The notes under the pieces: generated by a model | Told to the model about the DNA's origin: nothing | Databases searched by the model: none | What the model saw: only the letters and a program-made list of their open reading frames with translations | In this document: positions 1-7,532 of the stretch, in pieces | Layout of the letters: each line of letters opens with the position of its first letter | Numbering within the stretch: the first letter of the stretch is position 1 | Position numbers and translations under genes: made by a program | Assembly (NCBI GenBank): GCA_934229725.1 | Contig: CAKQDX010000017.1 | Span: forward strand, 1 to 41,835 | Direction of reading: 5' to 3' | DNA length: 41,835 nt | From: an uncultured Streptococcus sp. | Lineage (GTDB): Bacteria > Bacillota > Bacilli > Lactobacillales > Streptococcaceae

Positions 1-12
1 GACAACTCCTAT

Positions 13-41
13 ATTCTAGCAAATCTAGAATAACTTGTCAA
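13..41 (-). promoter_or_regulatory. Downstream tandem sigma-A promoter (rRNA-type P2)
   Basis: On the minus strand there is a perfect -35 TTGACA (36-41), a 17-bp spacer and -10 TAGAAT (13-18), firing leftward out of the window. Together with the equally strong promoter about 94 bp upstream it forms the tandem P1/P2 arrangement typical of streptococcal rRNA operons. No rRNA is visible in the window, so the target is inferred. Confidence 0.82.
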
Positions 42-106
42 CACTTTTTGAAAAGTTTTTTCAAACTTCCTCGTGTCTAAGCTGCATCTTCCGATGTAGC
101 CTATTC

Positions 107-135
107 ATATTATCATCTCTTGCTTACCTTGTCAA
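107..135 (-). promoter_or_regulatory. Upstream tandem sigma-A promoter (rRNA-type P1)
   Basis: Minus-strand -35 TTGACA (130-135), 17-bp spacer, -10 TAATAT (107-112), preceded by an A/T-rich run that could act as an UP element. It reads leftward in line with the second promoter at 13-41. Nothing codes between 1 and 286, so this stretch is best read as the control region of an operon, probably rRNA, lying off the left edge. Confidence 0.82.
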
Positions 136-252
136 TAACTTTTTTTAGTTTTAATTACTTTGTTACTTGGTTGTACGCTTAAGACTTTAATAGTCTATCA
201 AGTTTATGAACTAAAGTCAATACCTTTTCTTTTCTTTATCATAAATTTCATT

Positions 253-283
253 AAAAAAGAAGATCTAGGCAATCTTCTTTTTT
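253..283 (-). terminator. spxA terminator
   Basis: A perfect 12-bp stem (253-264 with 272-283) with a 7-nt loop. The U-run lies in the descending arm of the stem on the minus strand. It begins just 3 bases after the spxA stop codon. Confidence 0.8.
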
Positions 284-286
284 GTT

Positions 287-685
287 TTAAAGTGCTGCAC
301 GCATACGTGCTTGTGAATTTTCGACATTACGTATTGAGCGTGGTAAGAAAGCACGAATATCATCTTCTTTATAACCCACTTGCAACCTTTTATCGTCAAT
401 TAGTATTGGGCTTTTTAAGATTCTAGGGTTTTCCTGAATCAAATCAATGACTTCACTAACACTTAGCTCATCAATATCACAATTCAGAGCTTTTGCATAA
501 CGATTTTTTGATGAAACAATACTTTCAACACCGTTCTCCGTTTTTGAAAGGATATTGAGGATTTCTTCTTTTGTAAGTGGTTCTTTACCAAGGTTTTGTT
601 CTTTATAAGGAAGTTGATGGTTATTCAACCATGTTTTTGCTTTTTTACAACTTGTACAACTTGAAATTGTATAAATTTTAATCAT
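287..685 (-). CDS. spxA: Spx-family transcriptional regulator (SpxA1-like)
   Basis: 132 residues, the usual length for Spx of the ArsC/thioredoxin-like superfamily. The CxxC redox switch is seen as C10-T-S-C13, followed by the family's typical RILKSPIL block and the basic C-terminal end RNVENSQARMRAAL. Spx binds the C-terminal domain of RNA polymerase alpha and redirects transcription under thiol and oxidative stress; ClpXP degrades it. Streptococci usually have two paralogues, and the sequence is closest in memory to the SpxA1 type. The start has a weak purine-rich ribosome site. It is a single-gene unit with its own terminator, downstream of recA. Confidence 0.93.
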   Translation of the reverse strand: MIKIYTISSCTSCKKAKTWLNNHQLPYKEQNLGKEPLTKEEILNILSKTENGVESIVSSKNRYAKALNCDIDELSVSEVIDLIQENPRILKSPILIDDKRLQVGYKEDDIRAFLPRSIRNVENSQARMRAAL

Positions 686-835
686 GTTATTTCTCTCTTT
701 CTGTCACATGATACTATAATCTTATCACTGTCCTTTATTTTAGAAATCGGTCTAGCGACCTATTTTATACTTAAGGAATATCTTATTGACTTACTAAACA
801 TTACTTTTATTTTCAAAAACTACACTTGGACAAAG

Positions 836-859
836 AAAAAGAGCCGTTTAGCTCTTTTT
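836..859 (-). terminator. recA terminator
   Basis: Stem AAAAAGAGC (836-844) pairs with GCTCTTTTT (851-859) around a 6-nt loop, ending 5 bases past the recA stop. The U-tract lies on the minus strand. The A-run on the other arm would also allow weak termination in the plus direction. Confidence 0.85.
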
Positions 860-863
860 AGAC

Positions 864-2003
864 TTATTCTTCAATTTCGATTGTTGAGTCAAGGTCTAGA
901 ACAAGTTCATCTGACGTTTCGTCAACCTGCTTTTCTTCAACAGCATCTTCTTCATCTGGCTCAATTAAACCATAGTGTACACGTACCTTATGGTCGATTT
1001 CTTCAAAAATTTCTGGGTGATCTGCTAAATATTTTTTAGCATTTTCAGATCCTTGACCAATCTTCTCACCATTGTATGAGAACCAAGCTCCTGCTTTTTG
1101 AATGATACCTAAATCACTAGCAATTTTAACAAGCTCACCTGTTTGTGAAATACCTTCACCATACATAATTTCAACAAAAGCTTCTTTAAATGGTGGAGCA
1201 ACTTTATTTTTAACAACCTTAATTTTGGTTTCTTTACCAACATTCTGGTCTTTCTTATCACCAGTTCCCTTGATTTGTGTATTTCCACGGACATCAAGAC
1301 GTACTGAAGCATAGAATTTTAGGGCACGTCCGCCAGGTGTAGTCTCTGGATTACCAAACATGATACCAACTTTTTCACGCAATTGGTTAATGAAGATAGC
1401 AATTGTTTTTGTTTTATTGATAGATGCAGAAAGCTTACGCATAGCTTGACTCATCATACGTGCTTGAAGTCCTACATGACTATCACCAATATCTCCATCA
1501 ATTTCTGCACGTGGTACCAAGGCCGCAACTGAGTCAACAACAACCAAATCAACTGCACCAGAGTCAATCAGCTTACCTGCAATCTCAAGACCTTGTTCAC
1601 CTGAATCTGGTTGCGACAAAAGAAGCTCGTCAATATTCACACCAAGGGCTGCCGCATAAGCAGGGTCAAGCGCATGTTCGGCATCAATAAAGGCTGCGAT
1701 CCCACCTTCTTTTTGTGTCTGAGCTACAGCATGAAGGGCGACAGTTGTTTTACCCGAAGATTCTGGTCCGTAAATTTCGATAATACGACCTTTAGGATAA
1801 CCACCTGCACCAAGAGCAATATCCAAAGCTAGTGAGCCTGAGCTCATCACCTGAACCTTTTGCTCTGCACGCTCACCAAGGCGCATTACGGCACCCTTAC
1901 CAAAATCTTTTTCAATATTTTTTAATGCATCATCAAGGGCCTTACGACGCTCATCACCAAATTTCTTAGTAATTTCTTCTGTTTTTTTTGTTTTCTTAGC
2001 CAC
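864..2003 (-). CDS. recA: RecA recombinase
   Basis: 379 residues, full length. RecA polymerises on single-stranded DNA, promotes homologous strand exchange and, in streptococci, integrates transforming DNA. Walker A GPESSGKT is at 79-86 and the Walker B strand ends at D157. The DNA-binding loops are intact (L1 IDGDIGDSHVG region, L2 FGNPETTPGG region), and the acidic C-terminal tail is typical. The gene starts 36 bases after the cinA stop with no promoter in the gap, so it is co-transcribed with cinA and inherits the competence-induced cin-box promoter at 3326-3333 as well as the basal promoter. Confidence 0.99.
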   Translation of the reverse strand: MAKKTKKTEEITKKFGDERRKALDDALKNIEKDFGKGAVMRLGERAEQKVQVMSSGSLALDIALGAGGYPKGRIIEIYGPESSGKTTVALHAVAQTQKEGGIAAFIDAEHALDPAYAAALGVNIDELLLSQPDSGEQGLEIAGKLIDSGAVDLVVVDSVAALVPRAEIDGDIGDSHVGLQARMMSQAMRKLSASINKTKTIAIFINQLREKVGIMFGNPETTPGGRALKFYASVRLDVRGNTQIKGTGDKKDQNVGKETKIKVVKNKVAPPFKEAFVEIMYGEGISQTGELVKIASDLGIIQKAGAWFSYNGEKIGQGSENAKKYLADHPEIFEEIDHKVRVHYGLIEPDEEDAVEEKQVDETSDELVLDLDSTIEIEE

Positions 2004-2039
2004 TTAGTTTCCTCTTCTTTCTACAAATTTACAATAAAC

Positions 2040-3308
2040 TCAAATTGAATTTTCTTCTAGTAATGCTTGGCGAACTAGGTTAAAGGCGTAGAGGGTACTG
2101 ATATATCTAACATCCGAACGACTTCTTCCACCTATTACAACCTTAATTGACCGCACATGGTTTCTATCGGCAATACCAATAAAGACAGTACCTGCTGGAT
2201 GCCCTTCCAAAGAGTCCGGTCCTGCAACACCAGTAAGTGCAATACCATAATCACTATCTGTCTTAGCTCGAGCACCTTCTGCCATTTTTTCAGCAGTAAA
2301 ATGACTGACAACACCATATTCTTCTAATTGAGACAAGGAAATACCCAACATTTTAGATTTTTCTTCAATGCTATAGGTAACAAATCCACCATTGAACACT
2401 TGCGAAGCTCCTGAAAAATCAGCAATACTAGCTTGAAATAAGCCAGCTGTCAAACTTTCAGCTGCTGTAATGGTTTTACCATATTTCTTAAGTAATTGAA
2501 ATGCCTCATAAGCTAAGCTATTTGATTCTCCATATCCATAAATGAATTCAGATAGGGACTTGCCATCTAACGTTTTAGTAGAACGAATTTGTTTTTCTAA
2601 AACATCTAGTTTCTGATCTGCTTCTTCTTGCGAGGAAGCCTTGGTTGACAAGCGTAGTGTCACCTCGCCCACTTTAGCGTATGGAGCTATGGTTGGATCT
2701 GTTTGGTTAACAATAAGCTCCTTCAGGATAGTAACCAATTGACTTTCTCCAACACCAAAAAATCTTAGAACTCTAGAATAAAGAGTAGTATGATTCTCTG
2801 TAAGAGCTGGAATAAGCTCTTGGTTCACCATCGGTTTGAGTTCACTTGGTGGGCCAGGCAAGACGACATAAGTCACTCCTTTAGCAGTGATAATCCCCCC
2901 AACTGCTAAACCTGTGAGATTTTGCAAGGGCACAGACCCCTCAACAATTTGCGCTTGGCGTTCATTATTAGGTGTTCGTGTATGTTTAGGGCGAGTAGCA
3001 AAGAAACTATCCAGTTTTTTACTTGCCTCCTCGTCAAAGACAAGTTTTTTTCCTAGAAACTTAGCCAGGGTTTGCTTAGTTAAGTCATCCTCAGTTGGAC
3101 CAAGTCCTCCACAAAGTATGACTAAGTCACTACGTTTACTGGCTTGATTAAGAACTGAGAGTAGGCGGTTTTCGTTGTCTCCTACTGCTGTGTGAAAATA
3201 CACGTCAATTCCTAGTTCAGCTAGTTTTTCAGATAAAAATTGGGCATTGGTATTGGTGATTTGCCCTGTAAGAATTTCAGTTCCTACTGCAATCAATTCA
3301 GCTTTCAT
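2040..3308 (-). CDS. cinA: CinA competence-inducible protein
   Basis: 422 residues from the chosen ATG at 3308. An in-frame start 14 codons earlier is possible, but AGGTGA lies 6 bases before this ATG and the protein then begins MKAELIAVGTEIL as in the family. The N-terminal half is the MoCF-like domain (GTEILTGQ, GGLGPTEDD). The C-terminal half is the CinA/PncC-type domain (ESLTAGLF, TGVAGPD), with NMN deamidase activity in other bacteria. In pneumococcus CinA associates with RecA and recruits it to the membrane. It forms an operon with recA and has both a ComX box and a sigma-A promoter. Confidence 0.96.
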   Translation of the reverse strand: MKAELIAVGTEILTGQITNTNAQFLSEKLAELGIDVYFHTAVGDNENRLLSVLNQASKRSDLVILCGGLGPTEDDLTKQTLAKFLGKKLVFDEEASKKLDSFFATRPKHTRTPNNERQAQIVEGSVPLQNLTGLAVGGIITAKGVTYVVLPGPPSELKPMVNQELIPALTENHTTLYSRVLRFFGVGESQLVTILKELIVNQTDPTIAPYAKVGEVTLRLSTKASSQEEADQKLDVLEKQIRSTKTLDGKSLSEFIYGYGESNSLAYEAFQLLKKYGKTITAAESLTAGLFQASIADFSGASQVFNGGFVTYSIEEKSKMLGISLSQLEEYGVVSHFTAEKMAEGARAKTDSDYGIALTGVAGPDSLEGHPAGTVFIGIADRNHVRSIKVVIGGRSRSDVRYISTLYAFNLVRQALLEENSI

Positions 3309-3325
3309 TGGTTCACCTATATTAT

Positions 3326-3333
3326 TATTCGTA
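3326..3333 (-). promoter_or_regulatory. cin-box (ComX/SigX promoter element) of cinA-recA
   Basis: The minus strand shows an exact TACGAATA preceded by a T-run, the streptococcal cin-box or Com-box used by the competence sigma factor ComX. The box ends 17 bases before the cinA ATG, leaving room for a very short leader that contains the Shine-Dalgarno sequence. cinA-recA is a classic late competence unit, so the assignment fits both sequence and context. Confidence 0.9.
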
Positions 3334-3360
3334 AAAAATCTCAAAAACACGTTTGTTTAT

Positions 3361-3389
3361 AAACTAACACGTTTTTATCATCTTGTCAA
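3361..3389 (-). promoter_or_regulatory. Basal sigma-A promoter of cinA-recA
   Basis: -35 TTGACA (3384-3389), 17-bp spacer, -10 TAGTTT (3361-3366) on the minus strand, upstream of the cin-box. The perfect -35 and poor -10 fit modest constitutive expression of recA outside competence. Confidence 0.55.
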
Positions 3390-3402
3390 TCAAATCTACT
3401 CA

Positions 3403-3957
3403 TTATTTAAAGTCGCAATCATTTTCATGATCATTCACAAATCCTGCAGCTTGTAAAAATGAATATATAGTAGTCGGTCCTAAAAATTTGAACCCTCTCT
3501 TTTTTAGATTTTTGGCAATCTGTTGGGATAAATCAGTTGATGATGGGACTTCCTTATATGTGGGAACATTATTTATCAAGGGCTTTCCGTCAAAGTAATT
3601 CCAAAAATAATGGGACAGAGAGCCAAATTCATCTTGGATTTTTAGTACTTGTTTGGCATTAATTACAGTTGCTTCTAGTTTAAGTTTGTGACGAATGATA
3701 TCCGGATTTTGAAGCGCTTCTTCAAGTTCACTTAAGCTAAACTGGGCAACACGCTCAATATCATAGTTATGAAAAACACGATTAAAGGCCTGGCGCTTAT
3801 TTAAAACCGTTAACCAGGAAAGCCCTGACTGATAACTTTCTAAGCAAAGAAGCTCAAAAAGTTTTTGATCGTCAACAATAGGTTTTCCCCATTCCTTATC
3901 ATGATAATCACAATAGAGTTTGTTGTCGGTTGGAACCCAACGACATCGATTGACCAT
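3403..3957 (-). CDS. tag: DNA-3-methyladenine glycosylase I
   Basis: 184 residues, full length. It excises 3-methyladenine from alkylated DNA (base excision repair, helix-hairpin-helix superfamily). The zinc-snap ligands of the Tag family are all visible: C5 and H19 near the N terminus, H177 and C181 near the C terminus. The WG and QSGLSW blocks lining the base pocket are present. GAGG lies 6 bases before the ATG. The gene starts 8 bases after the ruvA stop, so ruvA-tag form one unit; cinA-recA downstream has its own promoters. Confidence 0.95.
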   Translation of the reverse strand: MVNRCRWVPTDNKLYCDYHDKEWGKPIVDDQKLFELLCLESYQSGLSWLTVLNKRQAFNRVFHNYDIERVAQFSLSELEEALQNPDIIRHKLKLEATVINAKQVLKIQDEFGSLSHYFWNYFDGKPLINNVPTYKEVPSSTDLSQQIAKNLKKRGFKFLGPTTIYSFLQAAGFVNDHENDCDFK

Positions 3958-3965
3958 TACTTACC

Positions 3966-4556
3966 TCACTTCATCAACATTTTAAGAGCCGATTTAATGT
4001 ATTGCTCTGCCGTTTCATTGGTACCCTCAAAGAAGGTTTTCACTTTCTTAAGCTCTGTGGCTTTGTAACCAAGAGCAAGCAAGGCTTCCATAGCTTCATC
4101 CAACTGATGATTCCCTGCAGGCTGATTTGGTGTGGCTTTGGTCGTTTCTGCTGGCAACTCTGCAAATTTTCCTGCCAGATCCAGAACCATTTGTTGAGCA
4201 GTCTTTTTACCAATCTTCGGAAACTTCATCAAGTACTTGATGTCACTATTATCAACAGCAGCAACAAGTCCTTGATTGTCATCTACGGCAACAATAGCTA
4301 GAGCTGTTGTCGGTCCTATTCCAGAAACTGAAATAAGCTTAAGGAAGACCTCTTTTTCATCTTCAGTATGGAAACCAAAAAGAAGGTGGGCATCATCTCT
4401 AATAACCTGATGAAGATAGACTTGGATAGTCTGATTCATTTGGTCAGAAAAACTATAGGGATTTGCTACAGTGACAATGTAACCTAGACCGTTTGCTTCT
4501 ATAACGATATACTTAGCAGTAATTTTTACTAGAGTTCCCTTGATGTAATCATACAT
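3966..4556 (-). CDS. ruvA: Holliday junction DNA helicase subunit RuvA
   Basis: 196 residues. RuvA tetramers bind Holliday junctions and load the RuvB branch-migration motor. The N-terminal OB-fold domain (about 1-62, beginning MYDYIKGTL) is followed by two helix-hairpin-helix motifs (VSGIGPTTALAI and FPKIGKKTAQQM) and the RuvB-contacting C-terminal domain (about 150-196). The ribosome site AAAGGA lies rather far, about 11 bases, from the ATG. ruvB is not adjacent, as is usual in streptococci. Upstream is a 150-bp gap with the terminator of the next gene at its far end. Confidence 0.97.
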   Translation of the reverse strand: MYDYIKGTLVKITAKYIVIEANGLGYIVTVANPYSFSDQMNQTIQVYLHQVIRDDAHLLFGFHTEDEKEVFLKLISVSGIGPTTALAIVAVDDNQGLVAAVDNSDIKYLMKFPKIGKKTAQQMVLDLAGKFAELPAETTKATPNQPAGNHQLDEAMEALLALGYKATELKKVKTFFEGTNETAEQYIKSALKMLMK

Positions 4557-4674
4557 AGTGTGTGATTTCCTTTCTCGTTCGTATCTTCAATGGATTACTT
4601 TATCATTTTATATTTGTAAGATAATTGTCTTGAGTGTCCATCTTATCCTCTCAAGTACTGCTGTACTATTGTAA

Positions 4675-4699
4675 CAAAAAATCCACTCGAAAGCGGATT
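4675..4699 (-). terminator. Terminator of small membrane protein gene
   Basis: On the minus strand AATCCGC pairs with GTGGATT (one G-U pair) around a 6-nt loop, followed by TTTTTT. It lies 10 bases after the stop of the gene ending at 4709 and separates it from ruvA. Confidence 0.75.
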
Positions 4700-4708
4700 A
4701 TGTTTGCT

Positions 4709-4936
4709 CTATTTTGAAGAATGGCTACTTGTCTTTAAAGTATCCGTAATCATCTTCAAGCCTAAGAAAATATATGTTACAAGACCTAAAGTAAAGGAAA
4801 TGCTAGAAACGTTTGCTAGGATATTCTCCAAACTTGGTCGACCTAACCAGGCCAAAATATAGAAAATCAAGCTAGTCGCTAAAAATGCTAAGCCAACAAG
4901 TAAAAAGTGTTTATTAGTTTTTGTTAGGTGTCTCAT
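4709..4936 (-). CDS. Small two-helix membrane protein, unknown function
   Basis: 75 residues. A basic N terminus is followed by two hydrophobic segments (about 11-31 and 42-64) and a short polar tail, so a small integral membrane protein is likely. I do not recognise the family. ATG 4936 is preferred over a GTG one codon earlier because AGGAGG lies 7 bases before it. It has its own promoter and terminator between mutL and ruvA, a slot occupied by the lmrP transporter in some other streptococci. An exact ComX-box octamer overlaps the -35 of its promoter about 100 bp upstream; whether that is functional is open. Confidence 0.72.
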   Translation of the reverse strand: MRHLTKTNKHFLLVGLAFLATSLIFYILAWLGRPSLENILANVSSISFTLGLVTYIFLGLKMITDTLKTSSHSSK

Positions 4937-5018
4937 CACTCTACCTCCTAACTTAAAAATCAGGCAATCATCCTACAATGATAGACTAAAACATAGAAGA
5001 TTCCTTATCTTCACCACT

Positions 5019-5047
5019 ATTATAAATCTAACATGCCTATTCGTAAA
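5019..5047 (-). promoter_or_regulatory. Promoter of small membrane protein, overlapping a cin-box-like octamer
   Basis: Minus strand: -35 TTTACG (5042-5047), 17-bp spacer, perfect -10 TATAAT (5019-5024). The octamer TACGAATA (5038-5045), identical to the cin-box of cinA, overlaps the -35 hexamer. This sigma-A promoter is sufficient for expression, so the cin-box may be fortuitous. One chance octamer in a window this size would not be surprising. Confidence 0.55.
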
Positions 5048-5064
5048 GCTAGACGAAAAAAGTT

Positions 5065-7008
5065 TTAATACTTCCCTAGGTCACGTAGGCTCGTATGATT
5101 TTCTTGAATACGACGGAACATTTTTTCCATATCAGACTTGGTGAAGTTGACAAGTACTGGACGTCCGTGAGGGCAATTATAGGGATTTTTACACTGGGCA
5201 AGCTGTACTAGTAGGTCACGCGCAGAGTAATCATCAAGAGCATGATTGGCCTTAATTGAACGTTTACAACTCATCATAATGGCTAACTCAGCACGGTAGG
5301 TCTTGACGGACACTTCATTCGTCAAAAGAAGCATGTCACACATCTCATAGACCGCTGATTCAATCTCTTCTTCCTTCATCCAAATAGGATGTTCACGGAG
5401 AATAAAAGTGTTATTCCCATAAGGCTCTAAGTAGATACCAACCTGGTTAAGAAGGGGCATTTTTTCTTGTAAACTAATGTAATCTGAACCTGAAAATTCA
5501 AAGAGATAGGGAACCAAGAGCTGTTGTAAACTGCTGTCAACCTCACCAATCTTTTCGCGATAATACTCATATTTGACACGTTCTTGAGCAGCATGCTGGT
5601 CAATGATGTAAAGCCCACCTTGTCCTTGAGCAAAGAGATAGGTTCCATGCATTTGACCAAAAAACTCCAACTCAGGGAAGGTTGATGTTTCCTCATTGTC
5701 CAGATTTTCAAGCATGCGCTTCATTTTCGACTTGTTTTTATAATCGAGTTTTTCGTGTTCGCTATCACCTTCATCTGCTGAACGCTGTGCCTGTTTAACA
5801 GAAGGTTGCGGTTTGTTTTCTACCGATGAAACTGAAGATTCTGACTCTGATACAAGAGGTTTGATATCTTCTTGGACTGTCTCTGGTTTGACAAAGAAAT
5901 CATTACGACTGCTATCATAGTAAAGATTGGTTTGTTTGAGCGGAAGACTGGTTTGAACTGGCTTAGTTGCACCTCTAGTACTTGACTTGGCTAGATTTTC
6001 AAGAGCATCAGGAATCAAATCCTGCTCTCTAAGGCTTTGCGCAATGGCAGAGCTGATAAGGGCCATGAGCTCTTTTTCTTTAGAGATACGTACTTCCTGC
6101 TTTGTTGGGTGAACATTGACATCAGCCAAGTAGGGATCAATTTGAATATCAATAACCGCAATAGGGAAGCGCCCTACCATGAGTTTAGAACCATAACCAT
6201 CAAAAATAGCACGGTTAAGTAGGAAGTTTTTTATATAGCGTCCGTTAATGAGAATAGTAATGTAGTTACGATTCGCACGAGTTAATTCAGGAAGGCTGAC
6301 ATAGCCAGAAACTTCAAAATCAAGGTCAGAATTTGAAATCTCCACCATTTTTTTAGCCGTTGTCAAACCATAAATACCAGCAATAGCTTGACGGAGGTCT
6401 CCAGTACCTGATGTCTGTGTCAACTGACGACCATCATTAAGCAAGGTAAAGGCAACCTCGGGATGAGCTAGACTCAGACGATTGACAACATCGACAATAT
6501 GAGCCAACTCAGCCTGTAAACTCTTCATATACTTGAGACGAGCAGGGGTATTATAAAATAAGTTTTCAACGGTAATCTTTGTTCCAACTGGTGTTGAAAT
6601 AGGATCCTGATTCTCAATTTTTCCACCTTTAGCAACCAGTTTAGTCCCATAGGCTTCTCCATTCGCTGCTGTCACAATAGTTAGGTGACTGATAGAAGCT
6701 ATAGAGGGGAGGGCCTCACCTCGAAAACCAAGGGTTCGAATACGAAAGAGATCTCCTTGATTTTTGATTTTACTTGTTGCATGACGGCGCAAACTCATGG
6801 CCACATCAGCTTGAGCCATTCCTTCACCATTGTCTGTGATTTGAATTTTTGAGAGGCCTGATTCTTCAACTTCAATGGTAATCTGGGTGCTACCTGCATC
6901 AATAGCATTTTCCACCAACTCTTTGACCACACTAGCTGGGCGCTCCACGACCTCACCAGCAGCAATCTGGTTGGCCAACACCTCAGGCAATTCGATGATT
7001 TTCGACAT
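5065..7008 (-). CDS. mutL: DNA mismatch repair protein MutL
   Basis: 647 residues. The GHKL ATPase N domain has catalytic E30 and Mg-binding N34 in PASVVKELVENAIDAGS, the DNGEGM motif and the GFRGEAL lid. The C-terminal dimerisation domain carries the latent nicking endonuclease metal site DQHA-x2-E-x4-E (about 470-481) and a CPHGRP motif (about 611-616), as expected for a Gram-positive MutL working without MutH. The central linker (about 335-440) is low-complexity. GAGGGGGT lies about 11 bases before the ATG. It is second in a two-gene operon, 40 bases after the small membrane gene upstream. MutS is encoded nearby but is not co-transcribed. Confidence 0.98.
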   Translation of the reverse strand: MSKIIELPEVLANQIAAGEVVERPASVVKELVENAIDAGSTQITIEVEESGLSKIQITDNGEGMAQADVAMSLRRHATSKIKNQGDLFRIRTLGFRGEALPSIASISHLTIVTAANGEAYGTKLVAKGGKIENQDPISTPVGTKITVENLFYNTPARLKYMKSLQAELAHIVDVVNRLSLAHPEVAFTLLNDGRQLTQTSGTGDLRQAIAGIYGLTTAKKMVEISNSDLDFEVSGYVSLPELTRANRNYITILINGRYIKNFLLNRAIFDGYGSKLMVGRFPIAVIDIQIDPYLADVNVHPTKQEVRISKEKELMALISSAIAQSLREQDLIPDALENLAKSSTRGATKPVQTSLPLKQTNLYYDSSRNDFFVKPETVQEDIKPLVSESESSVSSVENKPQPSVKQAQRSADEGDSEHEKLDYKNKSKMKRMLENLDNEETSTFPELEFFGQMHGTYLFAQGQGGLYIIDQHAAQERVKYEYYREKIGEVDSSLQQLLVPYLFEFSGSDYISLQEKMPLLNQVGIYLEPYGNNTFILREHPIWMKEEEIESAVYEMCDMLLLTNEVSVKTYRAELAIMMSCKRSIKANHALDDYSARDLLVQLAQCKNPYNCPHGRPVLVNFTKSDMEKMFRRIQENHTSLRDLGKY

Positions 7009-7048
7009 AATGTTGTTTTACCCCCTCTAAAAGGTTGATATGTGACTG

Positions 7049-7354
7049 TTACTTATTCTTACTATATAGCCATAACTCACAGACAACTGTTAACCAAGAG
7101 AGTGCTGTGGCTATAACGATCATATCCCCATGACGAAGGTTGAACCAAATGAGCCCAGAAAAAATCAAGAGATAGATGATTTGGAAAATCCATTGGTAGG
7201 TTTTAGGTGAGCTTGTCGAATCCATAAACTGCTTAACAAAGAAATAAAACAAGAGCAAATTCAGTGTTAGTGCCTTTTCAAAAGGTGTAAAAAAGCTCAA
7301 AATTAGACTACAGGCAAGAAAAATTCCTGCTAGCCACTTCATTATAGATTTCAT
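7049..7354 (-). CDS. Small hydrophobic membrane protein upstream of mutL
   Basis: 101 residues with about four hydrophobic segments (roughly 5-21, 25-43, 53-71 and 77-96) separated by short polar turns. It is an integral membrane protein of a family I cannot name. The first ATG is chosen because GAGG lies 7 bases upstream. It leads the mutL operon from a near-consensus promoter at 7384-7412. No terminator is seen in the 40-bp gap to mutL, so it is probably co-transcribed with mutL without implying a role in repair. Confidence 0.75.
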   Translation of the reverse strand: MKSIMKWLAGIFLACSLILSFFTPFEKALTLNLLLFYFFVKQFMDSTSSPKTYQWIFQIIYLLIFSGLIWFNLRHGDMIVIATALSWLTVVCELWLYSKNK

Positions 7355-7383
7355 GTGATTACCTCGTCAGTACGTTTTCATTA

Positions 7384-7412
7384 AGTATAGGGGTTTTCGA
7401 AAATATTTTCAA
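7384..7412 (-). promoter_or_regulatory. Promoter of the small membrane gene-mutL operon
   Basis: -35 TTGAAA (7407-7412), 17-bp spacer, -10 TATACT (7384-7389) on the minus strand. The upstream edge of its -35 touches the first half-site of the LytTR-type direct repeat at 7412-7441, so the regulator controlling the divergent gene could also contact this promoter. Confidence 0.75.
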
Positions 7413-7441
7413 CCACTTAGACACCATATAGGACCACATAG
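7412..7441 (+). promoter_or_regulatory. LytTR-type direct-repeat operator
   Basis: Two 9-bp repeats, ACCACTTAG (7412-7420) and ACCACATAG (7433-7441), separated by exactly 12 bp. This puts them 21 bp, two helical turns, apart on one face of the DNA. Identity continues three bases further (ACA after each), giving 11 of 12 matches. The 9-12-9 geometry is that bound by streptococcal LytTR regulators such as ComE and the BrsR/HdrR group. It lies upstream of the LytTR gene starting at 7533, suggesting autoregulation. A weak promoter, TAGACA-18-TAGTAA (7439-7468), overlaps the second repeat. Confidence 0.72.
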
Positions 7442-7494
7442 ACAAACGCTGTTGCTGTGGGCTAGTAAATAGTGTTTAATAAAGGTGTGAAAGG

Positions 7495-7508
7495 GAGGAG
7501 GCCTCCTC
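7495..7508. repeat. Perfect 14-bp palindrome in the leader of the LytTR gene
   Basis: GAGGAGGCCTCCTC reads identically on both strands, 24 bases before the ATG at 7533. In RNA it contains an AGGAGG that mimics a ribosome site. It could form a tight hairpin or pair with the true ribosome site region (GAAAGGA, 7521-7527). Confidence 0.6.
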
Positions 7509-7532
7509 AATTACAAATAAGAAAGGATCGTT

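Noticed and set aside
160..426. Plus-strand 88-codon frame at the left end
   Set aside because: It runs across the promoter/terminator region and into the antisense of spxA, with no ribosome site.
6735..6742. TTCGAATA cin-box-like match
   Set aside because: Inside mutL coding sequence with no gene starting downstream at a suitable distance.
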